Assembly: GCF_026013545.1 (NCBI RefSeq)
Contig: NZ_JAPDOG010000001.1
Coordinates: forward strand, 99,815-163,814
Direction of reading: 5' to 3'
Origin: Defluviimonas salinarum
GTDB taxonomy: Bacteria; Pseudomonadota; Alphaproteobacteria; Rhodobacterales; Rhodobacteraceae
Length of the DNA: 64,000 nt
A model generated the notes under the pieces. That model did no database searches and was not told the DNA's origin. It saw only the letters and a program-made list of their open reading frames with translations. Positions 1 to 7,561 of the stretch are shown here, piece by piece. A program made the position numbers and the translations under genes. Each line of letters begins with the position of its first letter. The first letter of the stretch is position 1.

Positions 1-1317
1 CGGGTGATGGAGGAATGCCTCGCCATCAAGCCCGACCTGATCTTCCTCTGGGACGAGGCGTGGTTCGCCTTCGCCCGTTTCGGCCCGACCTACCGCCAGC
101 GCACCGCGATGAACGCCGCGAACAACCTGCGCGAGAAGCTCAGGAGCCCCGAACAGGCCAAGGCCTGGGAAAAGCAACAGGAGAAGCTGAAGGACGCCGA
201 CGAGGCGACGCTCCTCAAGACCCGGCTCGTGGCGCCGCCGGAGGCGCGGGTGCGTGTCTATGCGACCCAGTCGACCCACAAGACGCTGACCTCGCTCCGG
301 CAGGGCTCAATGATCCATGTCAACGACCAGGACTTCAAGGGCGAGGTCGAGCAGAGCTTCCGCGAAGCCTACATGACCCATACCTCCACGAGCCCGAACT
401 ACCAGATCATTGCCTCGCTCGATGTCGGGCGGCGGCAGGTCGAGCTTGAAGGGTTCGAGTTCGTCCAGCGCCAGGTCGAGGCGGCGATGTCGATGCGCAA
501 GGCGATCGCGACCCATCCATTGTTGCAGAAGTACTTCAAGGTGCTGGCTGCGGGCGACATGATCCCGGCCGAGTATCGCGAGAGCGGCGTCGAGAGCTAC
601 TACGATCCCCATCAGGGATGGACCGATATCTGGGAATGCTGGGAGCGCGACGAGTTCGTTCTCGACGCGACGCGGGTGACGCTCGCGGTCGGCGGGACCG
701 GCTGGGACGGCGACACGTTCAAGACCAAGATCCTGATGGACAAGTACGGGATCCAGATCAACAAGACCTCGCGCAACACGGTCCTCTTCATGACCAATAT
801 CGGCACGACGCGGTCCTCGGTCGCCTATCTCATCGAGGTGCTGGTCGAGATCGCCAACGAGCTTGACGAGCGGCTCGACGATGCCTCGAAGATGGAGCGG
901 CTGGCCTTCGAGCACCGGGTCAAGGCGCTGATGGTTGACCTGCCGCCCCTGCCGGACTTCTCGCGTTTCCACGACGCCTTCCGCAGCGACCAGAGCACCA
1001 CCGAGGGCGACATCCGCACCGCCTTCTTCCTCAGTTACGACGAGAACAACTGCGACTACCTCGCGCTCGACGGCTCGATCCGGCAGGCGATGAAATCGGG
1101 GCGCGAGGTAGTTTCGGCCTCGTTCATCATCCCCTATCCGCCGGGCTTTCCGATCCTGGTGCCGGGGCAGGTGGTCAGCGAGGAGATCCTCGCCTTCATG
1201 CGTGCGCTCGACGTCAACGAGATCCACGGCTACCGGCCCGACCTCGGGCTTCGCGTCTTCACCGAAGAGGCGCTCGACAATCTGGTGAAAAACAAGCTGC
1301 CGAAAGCGGCGGAATAA
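1..1317 (+). CDS. Orn/Lys/Arg decarboxylase-like PLP enzyme (5' end outside window)
   Basis: This is the C-terminal 438 codons of a fold-type I PLP enzyme of the Orn/Lys/Arg decarboxylase class; the frame is open to base 1, so the gene starts upstream. A DEAW segment, where the PLP-nitrogen aspartate is expected, lies at visible residues 18-21. The PLP lysine is in STHK near residue 93, followed by SMIHV, as in bacterial lysine/arginine decarboxylases. The C-terminal part (PYPPGFPILVPG) is also typical. It is followed after 15 bases by an ATP-grasp gene and then a C45 hydrolase, so it probably supplies an amine or amino acid to that pair. The substrate cannot be read from sequence. Confidence 0.85.
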   Translation, partial: RVMEECLAIKPDLIFLWDEAWFAFARFGPTYRQRTAMNAANNLREKLRSPEQAKAWEKQQEKLKDADEATLLKTRLVAPPEARVRVYATQSTHKTLTSLRQGSMIHVNDQDFKGEVEQSFREAYMTHTSTSPNYQIIASLDVGRRQVELEGFEFVQRQVEAAMSMRKAIATHPLLQKYFKVLAAGDMIPAEYRESGVESYYDPHQGWTDIWECWERDEFVLDATRVTLAVGGTGWDGDTFKTKILMDKYGIQINKTSRNTVLFMTNIGTTRSSVAYLIEVLVEIANELDERLDDASKMERLAFEHRVKALMVDLPPLPDFSRFHDAFRSDQSTTEGDIRTAFFLSYDENNCDYLALDGSIRQAMKSGREVVSASFIIPYPPGFPILVPGQVVSEEILAFMRALDVNEIHGYRPDLGLRVFTEEALDNLVKNKLPKAAE

Positions 1318-1332
1318 ACAGGGGAGAGACAG

Positions 1333-2793
1333 ATGGCGACCAGAGAACTGCAGAACATTTCCGAGATCCGCCGGCATTTTCACCGCAACGAGGATCCGGT
1401 CTATTTTATCTCGGCAACCAATTTCAACCTGCTGGGTATCGACGAATGGTGCAAGAATTTCAAATACATATGTTATATCGACTGCTATGATGGCCGCCAC
1501 CCGAACGTCTTCTGCCCCTCCGAGCAGCCGCATGCCGAGTTCCAGTCGATCGAGGAGATCAACAACTACCTTCTGCAGCACAAGGAGGTGATCGACCTCA
1601 TCAAGCGGCGCGGCGGCAAGCCGAAGTTCGTCTTCCTGATGTTCGACGAGGAGACCGAGCGGCTGTCGAAGGAGCTTGGCGCCGAGGTCTGGTTCCCGAA
1701 GGCGAAGCTGCGCACGAAGTGCGACAACAAGATCGAGACGGTGAGGATCGGCAACAAGGCCGGGGTGCCCTCGGTGCCGAACACGCTTTCCGAGGTGAAA
1801 AGCTACGAGCACCTGAAGAAGATCTGCGACAAGGCCGAGCTCGGCCATGACCTCGTGCTGCAATCGGCCTTCGGCGATAGCGGCCACACCACCTTCTTCA
1901 TCAAGTCCGAGGCCGATTTCCGCCGCCACGAGCACGAGATCGTCGGCGAGGGCGAGATCAAGATCATGAAGCGGATCGACTGCCGCGGCTCGGCGATCGA
2001 GGCCTGTGCGACGAAGGAGGGCACGATCGTCGGACCCCTGATGACCGAGCTTGTCGGCTTCAAGGAGCTGACCCCCTATCGCGGCGGCTGGTGCGGCAAC
2101 GAGATCTTCTCCACCGCCTTCCCGCCGAAGACCCGGCAGCGGGCGCGGGAGCTGACCTTCCAGTTCGGCGAGCAGCTTCGGAAAGAGGGCTATCGCGGCT
2201 ATTTCGAGCTCGATTTCCTCATCGACAAGAAGACCGGCGAGATCTGGCTCGGCGAACTCAACCCGCGCATCACCGGCGCCTCGTCGATGACCAACCACGC
2301 GGCCTTCGCCCATGCCGACGCGCCCTTGTTCCTGTTCCACCTGCTGGAGTTCTCGAAGAAGAAGTTCCACCTCGACGTCGAGGCGCTGAATGCTCGTTGG
2401 GCCGATGCCGAGATGATCGACTCGTGGAGCCAGATGGTGATCAAGCATACCGACGACAGCGTCGACATCGTCACTCATGCGCCGCAGACCGGGATCTACC
2501 GGATGCTCGAGGACGGCCGCGTCGTCTATGACCGCTTCGACTATCACCGCCGCGCGGTCGAGAGCGAGAACGAGGCTTTCTTCCTCAGGATCCTGCGCCC
2601 CGGCGATTTCCGCTACGAGGGCGCGGACCTTGGCATCCTCGTCACGCGCGGCCGCTCGATGACCAATGGGTTCAAGCTCAACGAACGGGCGAAGAAGTGG
2701 ATCCACGGCATCAAGCAGGGCTTTGCTGCCAAGCCGTTCGAGGCGGTGCAGGCAGGGCCGGCCTTCGCCGACCCGGCCTTCAAGATCATGTAG
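1333..2793 (+). CDS. ATP-grasp domain ligase
   Basis: A 486-residue protein with an ATP-grasp fold. The clearest evidence is the metal-binding stretch at residues 291-312 (FELDF, then GELNPR), where the Glu and Asn ligands sit, and a glycine-rich loop near 180-186 (FGDSGH). Such enzymes join a carboxylate to an amine, thiol or other nucleophile through an acyl phosphate. The biotin carboxylase label often given to this fold is not supported, because no biotin-carrier or carboxyltransferase partner is nearby. A GGGGAGAGA ribosome site precedes the ATG. It lies between a PLP decarboxylase-like gene and a C45 acyltransferase, suggesting a small amide-forming pathway. Substrate unknown. Confidence 0.82.
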   Translation: MATRELQNISEIRRHFHRNEDPVYFISATNFNLLGIDEWCKNFKYICYIDCYDGRHPNVFCPSEQPHAEFQSIEEINNYLLQHKEVIDLIKRRGGKPKFVFLMFDEETERLSKELGAEVWFPKAKLRTKCDNKIETVRIGNKAGVPSVPNTLSEVKSYEHLKKICDKAELGHDLVLQSAFGDSGHTTFFIKSEADFRRHEHEIVGEGEIKIMKRIDCRGSAIEACATKEGTIVGPLMTELVGFKELTPYRGGWCGNEIFSTAFPPKTRQRARELTFQFGEQLRKEGYRGYFELDFLIDKKTGEIWLGELNPRITGASSMTNHAAFAHADAPLFLFHLLEFSKKKFHLDVEALNARWADAEMIDSWSQMVIKHTDDSVDIVTHAPQTGIYRMLEDGRVVYDRFDYHRRAVESENEAFFLRILRPGDFRYEGADLGILVTRGRSMTNGFKLNERAKKWIHGIKQGFAAKPFEAVQAGPAFADPAFKIM

Positions 2794-2823
2794 CGCCGGC
2801 CCGGATGGGCCGGTCCTCCCGGT

Positions 2824-3813
2824 ATGGACTTTCTCTGGCGCGCCATCGACGAGACCGAGCCCGGCCCGAAATGGGCCGCGCTCTTTCACGAGTATTGGCC
2901 CGACTACCACCGCTGGTGGCTGCGGGAGGGCGAGGAGCCGCGCCCGCCCTACTGGGAGAGCAAGCGGGCGCTGAAGGACCACATGCCCGAGCTGGTGCCG
3001 CTCTACGAGCGGCTCTGCGAGCTTGCCGGCGGCGGCGACCACGCGGCGCGATTCCTGTCGTTCTGGAGGCCGCCGCCCTACCTTTCGGGCTGTTCGCAGG
3101 CGATCTGGCCGGGACGTGAACCGGTCCTGGTCCGGAATTACGACTACAGCCCGCGTGCCTTCGACCGGCTCATGCTTCGGACCGGTTGGCTTGGCCGTAC
3201 GGTGCTCGGCACCAGCGACGGGCTCTGGGGGCTCGTCGACGGCATGAACGATGCCGGGCTCGCGGTCTCGCTCACCTTCGGCGGACGGCGGATCGTCGGC
3301 GAAGGCTTCGGCGTGCCGCTGATCCTGCGCTATGTGCTTCAGACCTGCGAGACCGCCGAGGAGGCGGGCAGGGTGCTCGCCCGCGTGCCGACGCATATGA
3401 GCTACAACGTCACCGTGCTCGACGCGAAACGGCGCTTCCTCACCGCGCTGATGGCGCCCGACCGGCCGGCGCAGATCACCCATGCGGCGGTCGCCACCAA
3501 CCACCAGAAGACGGTGGAATGGATGAGCCACGCGCGGATGACCGCGACCGTGCAGCGCGAGCGGTTCCTCCTGCAGCGGCTCACGCTCCATGTCGAGCCG
3601 CAGGAGAAGTTCATCTCGGCTTTCCTGCGCCCGCCGCTCTACTCGACCGCCTATTCGCTCGGCTTCGGCACGCTCTACACCGCGGTCTACCGACCGCGGC
3701 TCGGCCAGATGGAGCTGCGCTGGCCGCAGGCGTCATGGGCCTTCGACATAAACGATTTCGTCGAGGACGCGCGCGCGATCTACACGCCGGATCACGGCTA
3801 CCGGGTGATCTGA
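2824..3813 (+). CDS. C45-family autoproteolytic acyltransferase/hydrolase (Ntn fold)
   Basis: A 329-residue protein resembling the acyl-CoA:6-aminopenicillanate acyltransferase family (peptidase C45). The likely nucleophile is Cys90 in SGCSQ, followed by the family-typical RNYDYSP at 104-110. Members self-cleave just before this Cys to expose an N-terminal nucleophile and then transfer or hydrolyse acyl or amide groups. Residues 1-89 would be the released or alpha chain. No signal peptide is seen. It lies 30 bases behind the ATP-grasp gene and is probably in the same transcript, although no strong ribosome site precedes this ATG. The role could be acyl transfer onto, or trimming of, the ligase product. 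Confidence 0.8.
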   Translation: MDFLWRAIDETEPGPKWAALFHEYWPDYHRWWLREGEEPRPPYWESKRALKDHMPELVPLYERLCELAGGGDHAARFLSFWRPPPYLSGCSQAIWPGREPVLVRNYDYSPRAFDRLMLRTGWLGRTVLGTSDGLWGLVDGMNDAGLAVSLTFGGRRIVGEGFGVPLILRYVLQTCETAEEAGRVLARVPTHMSYNVTVLDAKRRFLTALMAPDRPAQITHAAVATNHQKTVEWMSHARMTATVQRERFLLQRLTLHVEPQEKFISAFLRPPLYSTAYSLGFGTLYTAVYRPRLGQMELRWPQASWAFDINDFVEDARAIYTPDHGYRVI

Positions 3814-3817
3814 CGGG

Positions 3818-3845
3818 GCCTCGCATTCTCGCGGATTTGCGAGGC
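3818..3845 (+). terminator. candidate terminator hairpin after the C45 gene
   Basis: An 8-bp inverted repeat (GCCTCGCA / TGCGAGGC) with a 12-base loop lies 4 bases after the stop of the C45 gene. No T-run follows, so it may be only a weak or Rho-assisted end. The rest of the gap to 3962 has visibly lower GC and holds nothing recognisable. Confidence 0.35.
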
Positions 3846-3962
3846 TTCGACGTTCCTGAATTGGCAGGTGGGCCATTTCAATTGTGGGGGCTTAGGCCAT
3901 TTTCCATCGCCAATGAGATACGCAAAGTCGATCTCCGCCGCATAAAGGTTCTTCGGTATTCT

Positions 3963-4514
3963 TCACCCCACGATTTTGTCAGGTGGGACCGGTACCTTGA
4001 CCCCGCAATTGTCGATCCAAAAGAGCGCAAAATAGTTTCCAGCCACAGGCTCTGGAGGTTCGGCTGACCAATCAATTGCCGCTTCGCGCGCGTATAAAAT
4101 ATACCGACCGCGACCAATTAACTTATCCCACAAGCCGGGTTGCTTTATTCCGATTCGGGTATTCCCATAAATCTCATCCGGGATACGCCCTTCCGAAATA
4201 ATGCCGCAGCAATCGGGAAACGCAGTCCGATACTGCACTACGTGTGGGAATGAGCCGATTTCGCTCTCGGGGCCGCGCAACTCGCGCGCGTCATCCTTAA
4301 AGGCAGGTGAAAAAGTGGTCGGGAACAACCCCTCTATCGCGCGATCAAGGAGCACCGACTTGTGAGGGAACAACGGCCCGCCCCGGAGGCAAATACCCAC
4401 GCCGCTCGCGGCTCCCGAGGCCATGTACACACCTGCGGTAGCGGCGCCCGCCAACAGCACTGCACGCGACAGTTTGCGCCCGCTATCCATCTTGCGCCTC
4501 AGTCGGTCCTGCAT
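3963..4514 (-). CDS. hypothetical membrane-anchored or exported protein
   Basis: I do not recognise this 183-residue protein. It has a basic N-terminus (RLRRK, then SGRKLSR) followed by one hydrophobic, small-residue-rich segment around residues 17-40, which could be a membrane anchor or signal sequence. The rest is soluble and contains a Cys pair (DCCG). The ATG at 4514 overlaps the stop of the relic ORF upstream by one base (TGATG), implying coupling; a TTG one codon earlier is possible. Its GC is clearly below that of its neighbours, suggesting transfer. It occupies the position that the Imm11-like gene holds in the other cassette, so an immunity role is possible but unproven. Confidence 0.55.
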   Translation of the reverse strand: MQDRLRRKMDSGRKLSRAVLLAGAATAGVYMASGAASGVGICLRGGPLFPHKSVLLDRAIEGLFPTTFSPAFKDDARELRGPESEIGSFPHVVQYRTAFPDCCGIISEGRIPDEIYGNTRIGIKQPGLWDKLIGRGRYILYAREAAIDWSAEPPEPVAGNYFALFWIDNCGVKVPVPPDKIVG

Positions 4515-4695
4515 CAACCCTCACTCGGCCACCCCTCCGCCTCCGAAGTGGCCCGCGTCGCGCCCATCTTCTCCATCATCTCGATCTCCACAAGTGCGCC
4601 GATATGGGGGGAAGGCGCAACTCGCCTTCCTTCACCGCCAAGCGGAATTTGGCGATAACGCGGCCGGTCTTGGCGCGGCCGGGCGCGCCGCTCAT
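4514..4695 (-). pseudogene. frameshifted, truncated paralogue of the 95-residue ORF at 6650-6937
   Basis: An ATG at 4695 opens a short frame that ends after about 40 codons, while the -1 frame continues to a TGA at 4514. Joined across a run of six C on the minus strand, the two parts read TGRVIAKFRLAVKEGELRL, then PP, then HIGALVEIEMMEKMG. This aligns with TGRVIAN and LVDAEVLKKMG of the ORF at 6650-6937. One extra C would restore the frame. The N-terminal part corresponding to about 45 residues of the paralogue is missing. The start lies the same distance after the duplicated mutase stop as in the other copy. A sequencing error in the C-run cannot be excluded. Confidence 0.6.
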
Positions 4696-4698
4696 TGG

Positions 4699-5319
4699 TT
4701 CTCAACCGAATGCCCGGCGCGTGGCGTCGAGGGTGGTGCCGAGCAGGTGGTCGGCGGCCTCCTGGTCCTCGGCCTCGGCGTAGCAGCGGAACTCCGGGGC
4801 GTTGCCGGAGGGGCGCAGATGCGCGACGGCGCCGTTCGCGAAGGTCACGCGCAGCCCGTCGGTGAGGTCGATCGCGGCCTCCGGGCCGGCGGCGACGAAG
4901 AACCGGGCGCGGGCCGCGGGGTCGTCCACGAGGCGCCGGATGAGCGCCTCTCCCTGCGCCGGGGCGATGCCGGCGAGCCGGTCGCTCGCGGTGCGGCGGC
5001 CGGGCAGTTCGGCGACGAGCGCGGAGAGCGGGAGCCGGCGCCGCGCCGCCTCGGCCAGCGGCACGAGGATCGGCAGCACCGCGTCGCGGGTCATCAGCGG
5101 CGCGATCCGCCCCGCGCGCGTCTCGGCAGTGTAGCCGAGGAGGAAGCCGCCGTTGGCCTCGAAGCCCGCGACCCGGGGGCCGGGCCGCGCCATCGCCTCG
5201 GCCATTGCGGCGATGACATGGGGCGAGCCGATCCGGGTGCGGCGGGTGCGCGCGAAGCGGCCCGAGGCCTCGATCAACGAGTTCGAGGTGATCGGCGTCA
5301 CGACGATGTCGGCGCCGAG
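4699..5319. repeat. direct repeat copy 1 (phosphomannomutase 3' end)
   Basis: This segment matches 6941-7561 in the same orientation, without gaps, offset by 2242 bases. I counted about 27 mismatches by eye over about 619 compared bases. The match breaks sharply after GGCGCCGAG at 5319; at the other end it fades around the start of the small ORF. Confidence 0.9.
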
Positions 5320-5493
5320 GCCGCCATAGGTTCTTTCCAGCCTCAGTTCGGTCGGGAATTCGTGCGGCGCCAGCGGCTGGATCACCCGGTGGTCGAATGT
5401 GGTGCCGATTTCATGACGGAACTTTCGCGATACGGTCGAAATGTACGCTCCAGCGTGCTGTGGGAAGATGCGCGCGCGCTCCTCCTCGGTCAT
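4702..5493 (-). pseudogene. chimeric ORF: novel head fused to duplicated phosphomannomutase C-terminus
   Basis: The ORF encodes 263 residues. About 58 N-terminal residues are unrecognised (start MTEEERAR, later HEFPTELRLERTY). They are fused in frame to a near-identical copy of residues 258-462 of the mutase at 6944-8332. The phosphoserine loop and the DGDGD metal site lie outside the copied part, so it cannot be a working mutase. Its ATG overlaps the stop of the preceding 34-residue ORF as ATGA, so the head looks like the beginning of a real gene whose 3' part was replaced. It could be an expressed fusion or a dead recombination product. Confidence 0.65.
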
Positions 5494-5594
5494 TTCCTCG
5501 CGGTGTACTTGGTCAGGCTCTCCTCGAAGCCCCAGAAGGACGCGGTCGGGCAGCACAGGCCATCCCTGAGCGGATCGATCACACACCAGGCCAT
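5490..5594 (-). CDS. small unrecognised ORF (34 aa)
   Basis: This 34-residue frame starts MAWCVIDPL and ends TKYTARK. It has a good ribosome site (AAAGGAGAG) shortly before the ATG, and its stop overlaps the start of the chimeric ORF as ATGA. It is too short to assign to a family. The tight spacing in a chain of overlapping minus-strand ORFs is the main reason to call it; it may be the surviving head of a longer gene. Confidence 0.4.
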   Translation of the reverse strand: MAWCVIDPLRDGLCCPTASFWGFEESLTKYTARK

Positions 5595-5710
5595 TTCAAC
5601 TCTCCTTTGATGCTGCGGTCCTCGTTCTCGACCTTCTTCATGCCGCCATCGAGAACGTCGAAACAGAGGTTCGTGTGCCCGAGCGCTTGGTCTCCCAAAT
5701 AGCAGGTCAT
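5579..5710 (-). CDS. small unrecognised ORF (43 aa)
   Basis: This 43-residue frame starts MTCYLGDQAL and ends KGELKWPGV. A GCGGAGGAG ribosome site lies upstream of its ATG. The ATG overlaps the stop of the preceding 57-residue ORF (ATGA), and its 3' end overlaps the 34-residue ORF by 16 bases. No family is recognised. It may be a genuine small gene or a gene fragment within the cassette array. Confidence 0.4.
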   Translation of the reverse strand: MTCYLGDQALGHTNLCFDVLDGGMKKVENEDRSIKGELKWPGV

Positions 5711-5880
5711 TGTGTGGCAACTCCTCCGCTGGCCGCCCCCATCTTCTGGGGAACCGACCGCCCGCCGAGCTTCACTTCGCCCAACACATGCGCGCCCTGA
5801 AATCCCTTCTGGCCCACGAAACCGGGCAGAGCCCCCATGTCGGGGCGCACGATCCGGTTGCCACCGCTGTCAAATGCCAT
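5707..5880 (-). CDS. small unrecognised ORF (57 aa), possible displaced C-terminus
   Basis: The frame begins MAFDSGGNRIV and ends PQKMGAASGGVATQ. An AAAGGG ribosome site lies 11 bases before the ATG; a TTG three codons earlier is less well placed. Like the ORF at 6650-6937 and the relic at 4514-4695 it ends with a KMG-containing tail directly followed by an overlapping downstream gene. All three could therefore be tails of larger secreted proteins. That similarity is short and could be chance. Confidence 0.4.
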   Translation of the reverse strand: MAFDSGGNRIVRPDMGALPGFVGQKGFQGAHVLGEVKLGGRSVPQKMGAASGGVATQ

Positions 5881-5925
5881 CTGATCCAATACCCTTTGTG
5901 AAATCGCTACTGCGGCATGTACGCG

Positions 5926-6648
5926 CTACTGCTGCGGCTTCGGTTCGCTGAAATGCAGCCCACTTAACACGGCCGCCTGCAGTCTCTCGGCGAAGGTGTC
6001 GGAGATGTACGTGCCCTGCCCAAACTTGTCGTGCCAGGCGTGATGGTTCCCGATCGCATCAACGGAGAAAACGACGGAGAACGGCTCACCTTTCACTGGT
6101 TCGAAGAACCCTCGCTCGTTGCGCGGGTAGGTCAGCGTGGGGTGATAGGTATCCAGCCGGTTGCAGATGTTCAGCCAGTAGCGGTCGCCGACCTTCTCGT
6201 CCTTGATGAAGATCTCCATCGGAAAGAACTGATGCACGCCGGGCTCCAGCTCCTCGAGGATGTCCTTGAAGGTCTGGTTGACGAGCAGGCAGCTCGTATA
6301 GCTGTCCACATCGAGCAGCGGGAAGATATCGAGGCCGCGGCCGATCCGCTGCAGTTTGGTCGGCATGTGGTCGGGCTTCATCGGGCGGCCGCTTTTCAGG
6401 CCACGCCGGGTGATCAGCCCCCCCCCATCCGGCGTCGGATCGACGATCTCGACTTTGTCGATGTCCCCGTCCAGCGCCTTGTAGCCGGGTTGCGAGCCGA
6501 GATAGTCGGTGACGTATTTGCCGCCCGAGATGTGATAGACCATTCCTTCAACCTTTCGCTCTTCCGCGCCCTCTGCCTGGACGCCGCCGCCCAACATCGC
6601 GGCCGTCGCCCCGACCGCCACCGCCCTGCGGGTCATCAGCCCGGTCAT
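5926..6648 (-). CDS. DUF1629/Imm11-like protein with Tat-type signal peptide
   Basis: A 240-residue protein. The N-terminus MTRRAVAVGATAAMLGGG looks like a Tat or Sec signal with cleavage near residue 25. The body has the pattern I associate with DUF1629 (Imm11) proteins: a V(N/S)..FKD element, then LEELEPGVHQFFP at about residues 129-141, then YWLNICNRLD. Imm11 proteins are predicted immunity proteins of polymorphic toxin systems. A signal peptide would place this one in the periplasm. The start lies one base after the stop of the 95-residue ORF, indicating coupling, as for toxin/immunity pairs. An ATG four codons later is an alternative start. Confidence 0.65.
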   Translation of the reverse strand: MTGLMTRRAVAVGATAAMLGGGVQAEGAEERKVEGMVYHISGGKYVTDYLGSQPGYKALDGDIDKVEIVDPTPDGGGLITRRGLKSGRPMKPDHMPTKLQRIGRGLDIFPLLDVDSYTSCLLVNQTFKDILEELEPGVHQFFPMEIFIKDEKVGDRYWLNICNRLDTYHPTLTYPRNERGFFEPVKGEPFSVVFSVDAIGNHHAWHDKFGQGTYISDTFAERLQAAVLSGLHFSEPKPQQ

Positions 6649-6649
6649 A

Positions 6650-6937
6650 TCATTGCTCCGGCCCGCCCGCCTTCTCGGACCCCATCTTCTTCAGCACCTC
6701 GGCGTCCACGAGGCGCGTCACGTTCGGATGGAGCCTCAGGTTCCCCTTCTTCGCCATCTGCTTGGCATTGGCGATGACCCGGCCCGTCGTTTCGCGGTTC
6801 CGCGCGATGATGTCGAGAAGCCGGTTGACGCCGCCCGGCTGCCAGTCCCCGGGCTTGAGGCGCACCGGGAAGGTGCCCGCCTTGATCTGGTCGCGGATGG
6901 GGGCGGCGGCGCGGGGATCGCGCCGGGGGGCGTTCAT
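6650..6937 (-). CDS. unrecognised 95-aa ORF, possible toxin tail upstream of Imm11-like gene
   Basis: I do not recognise this 95-residue basic protein. It begins six bases after the phosphomannomutase stop and ends one base before the Imm11-like gene, so the three are probably co-transcribed. Notable segments are LKPGDWQPGGVNRLLDIIAR near the middle and TGRVIAN, GNLRLHP and LVDAEVLKKMG near the end; the latter recur in the relic at 4514-4695. It could be the C-terminal part of a secreted effector left beside its immunity gene, or a small partner protein. Confidence 0.5.
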   Translation of the reverse strand: MNAPRRDPRAAAPIRDQIKAGTFPVRLKPGDWQPGGVNRLLDIIARNRETTGRVIANAKQMAKKGNLRLHPNVTRLVDAEVLKKMGSEKAGGPEQ

Positions 6938-6940
6938 TCG

Positions 6941-7561
6941 CGCTCAACCAAGGGCGCGGCGCGTGGCGTCGAGGGTGGTGCCGAGCAGGTGGTCGGCGGC
7001 CTCCTGGTCCTCGGCCTCGGCGTAGCAGCGGAATTCCGGGGCGTTGCCGGAGGGGCGCAGGTGCGCGATGGCGCCGTTCGCGAAGCGCAGGCGCAGCCCG
7101 TCGGTGCGGTCGATCGCGGCCTCCGGTCCGGCGGCGGCGAAGAACCGGGCGCGGGCCGCGGGGTCGTCCACGAGGCGCTGGATGAGCGCCTCTCCCTGCG
7201 CCGGGGCGATGCCGGCGAGCCGGTCGCTCGCGGTGCGGCGGCCGGGCAGTTCGGCGACGAGGGCGGAGAGCGGGAGCCGGCGCCGCGCCGCCTCGGCCAG
7301 CGGCACGAGGATCGGCAGCACCGCGTCGCGGGTCATCAGGGGCGCGATCCGCCCCGCCGGGGTTTCGGCGGTGTAGCCGAGGAGGAAGCCGCCGTTGGCC
7401 TCGAAGCCCGCGACCCGGGGCCCGGGCCGCGCCATCGCCTCGGCCATCGCGGCGATGACATGGGGCGAGCCGATGCGGGTGCGGCGGGTGCGCGCGAAGC
7501 GGCCCGAGGTCTCGATCAGCGAGTTCGAGGTGACCGGCGTCACGACGATGTCGGCGCCGAG
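6941..7561. repeat. direct repeat copy 2 (within the intact phosphomannomutase gene)
   Basis: This is the resident copy of the repeat at 4699-5319: it lies inside the complete mutase gene and encodes residues 258-462. It is therefore the likely donor of the copy fused to a foreign head. Confidence 0.9.

Noticed and set aside
1333-2793. Annotation as biotin carboxylase
   Set aside because: Only the ATP-grasp fold is shared; no biotin carrier or carboxyltransferase gene is adjacent.
307-3591. Open frame of 1094 codons on the minus strand
   Set aside because: It is the antisense shadow of the decarboxylase, ATP-grasp and C45 genes and has no recognisable domain.
3878-4117. 79-codon minus-strand ORF overlapping the low-GC gene
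   Set aside because: It overlaps the 3' end of the better-supported 183-residue gene in another frame and lacks a ribosome site.
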